Source of the DNA: Albidovulum denitrificans
Lineage (GTDB): Bacteria; Pseudomonadota; Alphaproteobacteria; Rhodobacterales; Rhodobacteraceae
DNA: 64,000 nucleotides
Direction of reading: 5' to 3'
Assembly: GCF_002973535.1 (NCBI RefSeq)
Contig: NZ_PVEP01000003.1
Location: 124,001 to 188,000, forward strand
Notes under the pieces: generated by a model
Databases searched by the model: none
Seen by the model: the letters and a program-made list of their open reading frames with translations, nothing else
Told to the model about the DNA's origin: nothing
Position numbers and translations under genes: made by a program
In this document: piece by piece, positions 35,216 to 42,166 of the stretch
How positions within the stretch are numbered: position 1 is the first letter of the stretch
How the letters are laid out: every line of letters begins with the position of its first letter

Positions 35216-36664
35216 CTATTTGACGATGGTTTCGGGACCCATCACCTGCGTTGGCAGCCAGGTCGACAGGAACGGGACATAGGTCACGATGATGAGGAAG
35301 ACGAAGAGGACGCCAAGGAACGGCAGCGCCGCCCTGACCACCCGCATCATCGACATGCCCGCGACGCCCGAGGTCACGAAAAGGTTCAACCCCACCGGCG
35401 GCGTGATCATCCCGATTTCCATGTTCACCACCATGATGATGCCCAGATGGATCGGATCGACGCCCAGTTCGATCGCGATCGGGAAGACCAAGGGCGCCAC
35501 GATCAGGATCAGGCCCGAGGGTTCCATGAACTGCCCGCCGATCAGCAGGATGACGTTCACGATGACTAGGAACACGATCTTGCCGAACCCCGCGTCCAGC
35601 ATCGCGCCCGCGATCTGCTGCGGGATCTGTTCATCCGTCAGCACATGCTTCAGGATCAGCGCGTTGGCGATGATGAACATCAGCGTGATGGTCAGCTTGC
35701 CCGCCTCGAACAGCGTCGCGCGCGTGTCGCGGTGGAAGAAGGCCGTGACCAGCGCGACGGGCTTCTCGATCAGGCTCCGCGGGCGGCCTTCGCGCGCCAG
35801 CGGCCCCATGTCGCGATAGATGAAGTTCGCCGCGATGAAGGCCCAGATGGAGGCGACGGCGGCGGCCTCGGTCGGCGTGAAGACGCCCTTTTCCCAGTAG
35901 ATGCCGAAGGCCGACCCGCGCGTGCCGTCCAGAAGCGTCACGTCATGCGTTCCGATCCAGGGAAAGCCGTAAAGCCCGCCCACGATGATGACCATCAGGA
36001 AGAGGCCCCAGAAGGCGTCAAGAAAGCTTGCCCCGATCTCGCGCCAGCCCAGCCATTCGCCCTTGGGCAGGTTCTTCCAGATTGCCCAGATCAGGATCGT
36101 CGCCATCAGCATGACGCCCGCCAGAAGCCCCGGAAACACCCCCGCCAGGAACATCCGCCCGACCGAGACATCGGTGGCCGAGGCATAGACAACCATCACG
36201 ATGGACGGCGGGATCAGGATGCCCAGCGTGCCTGCGTTGCAGATCACCCCGGCGGCGAAATCCTTGGTGTAGCCCACCTGCCGCATCGCCGCGATGACGA
36301 TGGAGCCGATGGCGACCACCGTCGCGGGCGATGAGCCGGAGAGCGCGGCGAAAAGCATGCAGGCGAAGACGCCCGCGATGGCCAGCCCGCCGGGCAGGTG
36401 GCCGACGCAGGCGATGGCGAAGCGGATGATCCGCCGGGCCACCCCGCCCGTCGACATGAAGCTGGAGGCGAGGATGAAGAAGGGGATCGCCAGCAGCGTC
36501 GCGTGCCCCTCCATCGCCTGATAAAGCGTCTGCGCGATCGAGGCGAGCGAGGTGTCGGAATACCACAGCAGGAACAGCGTGGAGGACAGGCCAAGCGAGA
36601 TCGCGATCGGCACCCCGATCAGCATCAGCCCGATGACCATCAGGAACAGAAGAACGACTTCCAT
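35216..36664 (-). CDS. dctM: TRAP transporter large permease
   Basis: 482-residue DctM-family permease with a dozen or so transmembrane helices (MVIGLMLIGVPIAISLGLSS, ACMLFAALSGSSPATVVAIG, MEPSGLILIVAPLVFPIAIE, GMITPPVGLNLFVTSG). It imports a carboxylate with a sodium gradient and a periplasmic partner. It is about 50 residues longer than typical; the extra length is in a central loop around GTHDVTLLDGTRG and RPRSLIEKPVAL. It follows dctQ after 4 bp and ends at a pair of hairpins. Confidence 0.94.
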   Translation of the reverse strand: MEVVLLFLMVIGLMLIGVPIAISLGLSSTLFLLWYSDTSLASIAQTLYQAMEGHATLLAIPFFILASSFMSTGGVARRIIRFAIACVGHLPGGLAIAGVFACMLFAALSGSSPATVVAIGSIVIAAMRQVGYTKDFAAGVICNAGTLGILIPPSIVMVVYASATDVSVGRMFLAGVFPGLLAGVMLMATILIWAIWKNLPKGEWLGWREIGASFLDAFWGLFLMVIIVGGLYGFPWIGTHDVTLLDGTRGSAFGIYWEKGVFTPTEAAAVASIWAFIAANFIYRDMGPLAREGRPRSLIEKPVALVTAFFHRDTRATLFEAGKLTITLMFIIANALILKHVLTDEQIPQQIAGAMLDAGFGKIVFLVIVNVILLIGGQFMEPSGLILIVAPLVFPIAIELGVDPIHLGIIMVVNMEIGMITPPVGLNLFVTSGVAGMSMMRVVRAALPFLGVLFVFLIIVTYVPFLSTWLPTQVMGPETIVK

Positions 36665-36668
36665 GGGT

Positions 36669-37346
36669 TCAGTCCCCCTGATTCATATGGCGGACGTCCT
36701 CGATGGCGTCCTCGGCCTCGTGGCTGACGATCAGGCCATCCCGCGTGCCGGTAACGATGCCCCAGGTCGCCTGAATCAGCCGGAACATCAGCAGCGCGAC
36801 GCCGAAGGGCAGCATCGCGTAGGGGATGAAACGGGGCAGCTTCTCGTAATGCTCCCCCTGATTGAAAATCGGCTCGATAAAGCGCAGCCAGTCCGGCATC
36901 GGGATCTGCTCGGTCTCGTACCAGGCCTGATCGCGGGTCTTGATGAAGCCATCGGGGAACCAGCGCCCGCCGGTCTGTTCGAAGCCCGCGAAGGGCGCCC
37001 AGTAGTCCCAGGCCCCTTTCAGCAGCAGGAAGGCGTAGATCAGGCAGCAAGCCGCCGCGATCAGCGCCAGAATGCGCCGCCCGCGTTGCGGAAGGATGTT
37101 GATGACGGCATCGACACCCAGATGCGCGGTGACCTTCACCGCATAGGACATGCCAAACAATACCAGCCAGGCGAACAGCGCCAGCGTCAGTTCCAGCCCC
37201 CAGATAAGCGAGGCGTTGAAGACATAGCGCATCACGACATTGACGAAGGTGATGATCGTCATCGCGCCGAGCAGGATCGCGATGGCGGTCTCTTCGAGTT
37301 CATTGACGATCTGGCCCAAGGCCGATCGCGGCTCATATCCGCTCAT
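36669..37346 (-). CDS. dctQ: TRAP transporter small permease
   Basis: 225-residue DctQ-family protein with four transmembrane helices (AILLGAMTIITFVNVVMRYV, LELTLALFAWLVLFGMSYAV, ILALIAAACCLIYAFLLLKG, and FIPYAMLPFGVALLMFRLIQ). It is longer than the usual ~170 residues because of a hydrophilic insertion between helices three and four (GFEQTGGRWFPDGFIKTRD). It pairs with DctM in the membrane, and the gene lies between dctP and dctM. Confidence 0.92.
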   Translation of the reverse strand: MSGYEPRSALGQIVNELEETAIAILLGAMTIITFVNVVMRYVFNASLIWGLELTLALFAWLVLFGMSYAVKVTAHLGVDAVINILPQRGRRILALIAAACCLIYAFLLLKGAWDYWAPFAGFEQTGGRWFPDGFIKTRDQAWYETEQIPMPDWLRFIEPIFNQGEHYEKLPRFIPYAMLPFGVALLMFRLIQATWGIVTGTRDGLIVSHEAEDAIEDVRHMNQGD

Positions 37347-37366
37347 GTCCCCTCCCCCCGGAACGA

Positions 37367-37388
37367 CCGGGGGCGTTTCCGCCCCCGG
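37367..37388. terminator. stem-loop between dctP and dctQ
   Basis: Perfect 9-bp GC stem CCGGGGGCG-TTTC-CGCCCCCGG directly 3' of dctP, without a U-tract. It is placed like the hairpins after choX and after the polyamine-type binding-protein gene. Confidence 0.5.
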
Positions 37389-37412
37389 CCGGTGTTCAGC
37401 CGAATGCCGGTC

Positions 37413-38417
37413 TTACTTGTTGAACGACTGCGCCGCGTCGATGTTTTCCTGGCCGATGCCCTCGGCAAACTTGTCCCAGACCGGCTTCATCGCGTCGACC
37501 CATTGCGCGCGCTGCTCATCCGTCAGTTCACGGATCACGCCGCCCGCGTCGAGGATCGACTGCCGCGCCGCCTGGTCGACCTCATTCACGGCCGCGTTCC
37601 GTTCCACCGTGACCTCGTTCAGGATCGTCAGCACCTGATCCTTCACCGCCGGGTCGAGGCTGTCGAGCCAGTCGGTCGAGGACACGACGAGATAGTCGAG
37701 AACGCCGTGGTTGGTTTCGGTCGTGCCGTCCTGCACCTCATAGAACTTCTGGCCGTAGATGTTGGACCAGGTGTTTTCCTGCCCGTCCACAACGCCCTGT
37801 TGCAGCGCGCCATAGACCTCGGAGAAGGCCATCGGCTGCGGCGAGGCGCCCAGCGCCTCCATCTGCGCGACGATCACGTCCGAGGGCTGGACGCGGATCT
37901 TCAGGCCCTTCATGTCGCCCGGCGCCAGAAGCGGCTTGTTGGCCGACATCTGCTTCAGACCGTTATGCCAGAATTCCAGACCCTGAAGACCGCGACGGGC
38001 CATCGAATCCTTCATCTTCGTGCCGGTTTCAGAGTTCTGGAACCCGTCCACCGCTGCGATGTCCTTGAACATGAAGGGCAGATCGAAAATCTGGAACTGC
38101 TTGGTGAAGCTTTCGAACTTCGACAGCGACGGGGCGGCGAATTGCACGTCGCCCTGCAACATCGCCTCAAGCACCTGATCGTCGTCGTAAAGGGTGGAGT
38201 TCGGGAAAACCTCCATGCAGGCGGTGCCGTCCATCTCGGCATTCACACGCTTGGCGAAAAGGCTGGCCGCGATGCCCTTGGGGTGCTTGTCGGCGTTGGT
38301 GACATGGGCGAATTTCATCACGATCTCACCGTCGTCGCAGCCTTCGGTATTGGCGGCGGCGGCGCTGGCCGACAGCGCAAGGGCGATCGCGGTCATGGAT
38401 GTCAGAATGGCTTTCAT
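37413..38417 (-). CDS. dctP: TRAP transporter periplasmic binding protein
   Basis: 334-residue DctP-family binding protein. The signal peptide MKAILTSMTAIALALSASAA is followed by the mature start NTEGCDDGEIVMKFAHVTNA. The segments FPNSTLYDDDQVLEAMLQGD, GLKIRVQPSDVIVAQMEALG and VDGQENTWSNI are typical, the first arginine there being the conserved carboxylate ligand. Start at 38417 is supported by GGGAGGAG upstream. Together with dctB/dctD next door, a C4-dicarboxylate is the likeliest substrate. Confidence 0.93.
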   Translation of the reverse strand: MKAILTSMTAIALALSASAAAANTEGCDDGEIVMKFAHVTNADKHPKGIAASLFAKRVNAEMDGTACMEVFPNSTLYDDDQVLEAMLQGDVQFAAPSLSKFESFTKQFQIFDLPFMFKDIAAVDGFQNSETGTKMKDSMARRGLQGLEFWHNGLKQMSANKPLLAPGDMKGLKIRVQPSDVIVAQMEALGASPQPMAFSEVYGALQQGVVDGQENTWSNIYGQKFYEVQDGTTETNHGVLDYLVVSSTDWLDSLDPAVKDQVLTILNEVTVERNAAVNEVDQAARQSILDAGGVIRELTDEQRAQWVDAMKPVWDKFAEGIGQENIDAAQSFNK

Positions 38418-38603
38418 CGGAACTCCTCCCATTGGTCCGAAACAGTGATGGCATGACAAAAGCGCCATCGCGGCGGGGCGGCAACGATTAGTTCGCGGGG
38501 CGTCGGCGCCCTGTTTTTTCATTTTGTTTCAATAGCATGATGGGAAACCGGCCCTCACGCCGAAACCGGCAGGCTGGGTTGTCACACAGCCGTTACCGCC
38601 AAC

Positions 38604-38621
38604 TGTGCGGAAAACCGCACA
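38604..38621. promoter_or_regulatory. DctD-type binding site
   Basis: Perfect palindrome TGTGCGG-AAAA-CCGCACA immediately after the dctD stop and about 190 bp upstream of the dctP start. The sequence closely resembles rhizobial DctD upstream activator sites as I remember them (TGTGCGG...CCGCACA). I see no -24/-12 (TGGCAC-N5-TTGC) promoter between it and dctP. Confidence 0.65.
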
Positions 38622-39854
38622 CTATTCCCGGTAATCCTCGGCCCGAATCCCGTGGCGGGCGAGCTTGTCGTAGAAGGTCTTGCGCGGCAGTTTCAGCGCC
38701 GCCGCCGCCTCGGTCGCGTTGCCGTTTCGGCGGGTCAGTTCCTCGATCAGAAGCGTGCGTTCAACCCGCGCCATCTGCGCCGAAAGGCCGGGGGCGCCGG
38801 TGTCTTCCTGCGCCTCATGCAGGCCCATGGCAAAGCGCATCGCCGCATTCATCAGCCCGCGCGCGTTGCCGGGCCAGTCCTGCGCCATCAGCCCGGCGAT
38901 GACGTCGGGCGTGATTTCGGGCATCGGCAGGTCGGATTGTTCGCAGGCGATGGCGACGTAATGGCGGAAGAGGACGGGAATATCCTCGGTCCGTTCCTTC
39001 AGGGGCGGTATGCGGACGCGCATCACGTCGAGCTTGTAGAAAAGATCGGGGTTGAACCGCCCCTCTGCCGCGTCGCGGGCAAGGTCGCGATAGGTCCCGG
39101 CGATGACGCGGGTGCCGGAATGGCTGTCGATCAGGTCGAGAAGCGCGAACTGGGCGGCCATGGGCAGTGCCGCCACCTCATCAAGAAAGATCGTCCCGCC
39201 GCCGGATTTCTCGAACAGCATGGCCAGCCCGTCGGGTGTGGCCGAGGCCGCCGAAAGCTTTTGAAACGGGCGCATCGCGGCGGCGGAGAGAAGGTGGATC
39301 ACCTCGGCCATCTTCGCGGTCCCCGCGCCCGGCGGGCCGGAGATCAGCACCTCGGCCGAGGTGCGCGCCGCCATCCGCGCGGCCTCACGCATCTGTTCGG
39401 AGGCGGCGGAGGAACCGACCAGCATCCGCGCCGCCGCATCGCCGCGCCGGATTTCGCGCTTCAGCGCGCGGTTTTCAAGGATCAGCGCCCGCGTCCTGAG
39501 CGCCTTGGTCACCACCGCGATCAGTTCGGACGGGTTGCAGGGCTTTTCGAGGAAATCGAAGGCGCCGCCGGTCATGCCGCGCACCGCCGTCGGCACGTCG
39601 CCCTCGCCCGTCAGAAGGATCACCGGCAGATCGGGATCGACCTTGCGCGCCAGATCAAGAAGCGCGAAGCCGTCCTTGCCGGGCATCCGAATATCCGACA
39701 GCACTACGCCTTCGAATTCGGCGGCGATATGGTCCTTGGCCTCGATATAGCTCCCCGCCAGAAGCGGCCGCATCCCGGCCAGTTCAAGCGACTGGCCCAG
39801 CGCCTCGCGCACGGCGCGGTCGTCATCGACCAGAAGCACGCGGTCAATGCTCAT
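38622..39854 (-). CDS. dctD: DctD-like response regulator lacking GAFTGA
   Basis: 410-residue NtrC-family regulator. The receiver domain (phosphoacceptor Asp54 in VVLSDIRMPGKDG) is followed by an AAA+ domain and a C-terminal Fis-type helix (RNGNATEAAAALKLPRKTFY). The AAA+ domain is degenerate: Walker A reads GPPGAGTAK, without the GK(S/T) lysine position, and the stretch between FQKLSAAS and GGGTIFLDEV is about 20 residues short, removing the GAFTGA sigma-54 contact loop. Walker B (FLDEV) and the RTEDIP region remain. It overlaps dctB (ATGA). It probably works with sigma-70, as NtrC of Rhodobacter capsulatus does. Confidence 0.92.
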   Translation of the reverse strand: MSIDRVLLVDDDRAVREALGQSLELAGMRPLLAGSYIEAKDHIAAEFEGVVLSDIRMPGKDGFALLDLARKVDPDLPVILLTGEGDVPTAVRGMTGGAFDFLEKPCNPSELIAVVTKALRTRALILENRALKREIRRGDAAARMLVGSSAASEQMREAARMAARTSAEVLISGPPGAGTAKMAEVIHLLSAAAMRPFQKLSAASATPDGLAMLFEKSGGGTIFLDEVAALPMAAQFALLDLIDSHSGTRVIAGTYRDLARDAAEGRFNPDLFYKLDVMRVRIPPLKERTEDIPVLFRHYVAIACEQSDLPMPEITPDVIAGLMAQDWPGNARGLMNAAMRFAMGLHEAQEDTGAPGLSAQMARVERTLLIEELTRRNGNATEAAAALKLPRKTFYDKLARHGIRAEDYRE

Positions 39855-41584
39855 GCCGCCTTCCTTCCCGGTTTCGCGGCGTCTAGAAGGATCACGAACT
39901 CCGCCCCGCCGCCGGGCCGGTTCAGCCCGGTGATGTCGCCGCCAAAGCCCTTGACGATGCCGTAGGAGATCGACAGGCCAAGCCCCATCCCCTCGCCCGC
40001 GCCGACCTCCTTGGTGGAATAGAACGGGTCGAAGATCCGGTCGGGTTCGGCGATGCCCGGCCCGGTATCCTGTACGGCGATCCGCACCCTGCCGCCTTCG
40101 GGGCGCGCGGTGACGGTCACCACGCCACCGCCCTGCATCGCGTCGGCGGCGTTCGATATCAGGTTGACCAGCACCTGCTGCAACCGCACCTCGCCGCCGC
40201 GGACCCAAAGCGGATGGGCGGGCGGGGTCCAGTCCGCCGTCACCCCGGCCGCGGCCAGCCGCGCCTCGGTCAGTTCCAGCGCGGCGGCGATGACCTGACC
40301 CAGATCGACGTCGTTCACCGCCTCCGTCTCTTGCCGGGCGAAGGCGCGCAGGTTCTTGATGATGCGCCCCATGCGGCGGGCAAGGTCGGAGATGCGGCCA
40401 AGGTTGTCGGCGGCCTTGTCGCCCATGCCGCGTTCAAGGAACAGCGCGGCGTTTTCGGCATAGGAGCGGATCGCCATCAGCGGCTGGTTCAACTCGTGGC
40501 TGATGCCCGCCGACATCTGGCCCAGCGCCGAAAGCTTGCCCGCCTGCACCAGTTCGGCCTGCGCGCGGCGCAGCTGTTCGTTGGCGTCCGACAGCGCGCG
40601 TGTCCGCTCATCCACCCGGCCTTCCAGGCGGGCGTTCGCCTCGGCCTCGACCGCCAGCCGGTCGGCCAGCGCGCGGCGCCGCTCCATCAGCGCGAAGACG
40701 ACCGCGCCCAGCCCGACAGAGGCCAGCGCGACCATCGCGGCCACCAGCCCCGCCTGCCGTTCGGCGGGCGCGATGTCGACCAGCGCCTCGCCCGTCATCT
40801 CGACCACCGGCAAGGGCCGGGTCAGGTGCATGGTGCGTTCGGGCAGGTGCGGACCGCCCGAAAGCGTCCAGATGTCATAGCCGCCAAAGCTTGTCGCGCG
40901 TTCGCGCAGCCGCACCTCACCGGCCATCGCGGCCAGTTCCGGTGTCGGCTGGTCGGCGCCGAAGCGGGCCAGGATCAGCTCATCCCGGTTCGACACGAAG
41001 GCGACGCCGCTTTGGTCGGTGAAGAAGACGATCATCGGATCGCCGCGCCACGTCACCTCGACCGTCTCGGTCGCGATCCGCGCGACCAGCGCACCGGCGA
41101 CCGGGCCATCGGGGGCAAAGATCGGCGCGGCGTAGACGAACAGGCGGTGGCCTGTCTCAGGCTCGATCTCGCGCGCGAAGCCCAGCGCGCCCTGCATCGC
41201 GCGCAGGAAATGCGGCTGGCCTGAGCGGTCCTGCCCGACATCACCGCCGGACGAGGCGATGACCCGCCCCGTCGCGGAGAGCAGCAGCAATTCGTTCGAC
41301 CCGGTGACATCAGCCGTCCGCCGCAACAGCGCCGTCGCCTGCGCCGGGTCGGCGTCGGGGTGATAGGCCAGCGCGGTCACCTCGGGGTGGTCGGACATCA
41401 GCACCGCCATCTCGCGAAAGCGCTGAAGCTGCCCGGTCAGGCGATCGCCCGACAGCGCAAGGTCCGCCTGCCCGCGTTCGGCCAGCCGCGACAGCCCATC
41501 GCGCAGCGCAAGCCACCAGGCCGCGCCGGTCAGCAGGCAGGTCACCATCACGAAGGCGGCAAGAACGGTGGCGCGCCGGCCCAT
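39851..41584 (-). CDS. dctB: C4-dicarboxylate sensor histidine kinase
   Basis: 577-residue membrane kinase. Two transmembrane helices (about 9-26, and around 272-292 with LVAAMVALASVGLGAVVFAL) enclose a double-PAS periplasmic sensor as in rhizobial DctB. The cytoplasmic part carries the H-box GISHELNQPLMAIRSYAENA, N-box NLISNAADAM, G1 DTGPGIAEPD and G2 GEGMGLGLSISYGI. Its stop overlaps the dctD start, so the pair is coupled; both lie directly upstream of dctPQM on the same strand. Confidence 0.94.
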   Translation of the reverse strand: MGRRATVLAAFVMVTCLLTGAAWWLALRDGLSRLAERGQADLALSGDRLTGQLQRFREMAVLMSDHPEVTALAYHPDADPAQATALLRRTADVTGSNELLLLSATGRVIASSGGDVGQDRSGQPHFLRAMQGALGFAREIEPETGHRLFVYAAPIFAPDGPVAGALVARIATETVEVTWRGDPMIVFFTDQSGVAFVSNRDELILARFGADQPTPELAAMAGEVRLRERATSFGGYDIWTLSGGPHLPERTMHLTRPLPVVEMTGEALVDIAPAERQAGLVAAMVALASVGLGAVVFALMERRRALADRLAVEAEANARLEGRVDERTRALSDANEQLRRAQAELVQAGKLSALGQMSAGISHELNQPLMAIRSYAENAALFLERGMGDKAADNLGRISDLARRMGRIIKNLRAFARQETEAVNDVDLGQVIAAALELTEARLAAAGVTADWTPPAHPLWVRGGEVRLQQVLVNLISNAADAMQGGGVVTVTARPEGGRVRIAVQDTGPGIAEPDRIFDPFYSTKEVGAGEGMGLGLSISYGIVKGFGGDITGLNRPGGGAEFVILLDAAKPGRKAA

Positions 41585-41723
41585 GGCATCTCTCCTCCTC
41601 GGCCCCGGACCTTACCCGGCGGGCCGTGGCGAAGGCCAGCGCGTTTTCGCGGCCCCGTCCGGCGATGGGAAATTGACCCCGGCGACGGTCCGGTATCTTC
41701 TGGCCGGGCAGAAGGGGGACGCC

Positions 41724-42062
41724 ATGATCGACCGTTTCCAGGAACACGCCGCCAATGAACGCACCTTCCTGTCCTGGGTGCGCACCGCCGTGGCAGTCGC
41801 CGGGTTCGGCCTGCTGATCGAAAAGCTGCCGTCGGGGCCAGGCGGCGGCGCCACCGGCACCGCCCTGATCGGGCTTAGCGCGGCGCTGGTCCTGATGTCG
41901 ACGCTGCGTTTCCTCATCATCCGGCGGGAGATTCGCAAGGCGCGGCAGGACAGCCGCGCCTTCGGCTTTATCGAGGTTCTTTTCGCCTCGATGCTCGCCC
42001 TGCTGCTGGCGACGCTTTTCGTCTATCTCTTCGGTCTGTCGCAGGGCGCGGGCGGGGCGTGA
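41724..42062 (+). CDS. DUF202/YidH-family membrane protein
   Basis: 112-residue protein with three transmembrane helices. The N-terminal ANERTFLSWVRTAVAVAGFG is the DUF202 hallmark, followed by GTALIGLSAALVLMSTLRFL and VLFASMLALLLATLFVYLFG. The function of the family is unknown. I start at the ATG at 41724, preceded by GAAGGGGG; the longer frame from 41568 overlaps the dctB start region. It is divergent from dctB and ends 13 bp before repeat copy 3. Confidence 0.88.
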   Translation: MIDRFQEHAANERTFLSWVRTAVAVAGFGLLIEKLPSGPGGGATGTALIGLSAALVLMSTLRFLIIRREIRKARQDSRAFGFIEVLFASMLALLLATLFVYLFGLSQGAGGA

Positions 42063-42075
42063 CCCGCCCCCTTAT

Positions 42076-42166
42076 AGCATTTCGGGTTTACACTGAATCA
42101 GAATTTGAACTTATTTCGTTCGAATTCTGATACTTACTTTCTCAACGTAAACCCGAAACGCTTTAG
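42076..42166 (+). repeat. 91-bp palindromic repeat, copy 3
   Basis: AGCATTTCGGGTTT ... AAACCCGAAACGCTTTAG, inner arms CAGAATTTGAAC / GTTCGAATTCTG around TTATTTC. It nearly matches copy 2 base for base. It sits between the convergent DUF202 and aldolase/dehydrogenase genes, and the TAA stop of the latter lies inside its CTTTAG end. Confidence 0.88.

Noticed and set aside
38418-38603. Sigma-54 (-24/-12) promoter upstream of dctP
   Set aside because: Read on the minus strand, no TGGCAC-N5-TTGC match was found, in keeping with the missing GAFTGA loop of DctD.
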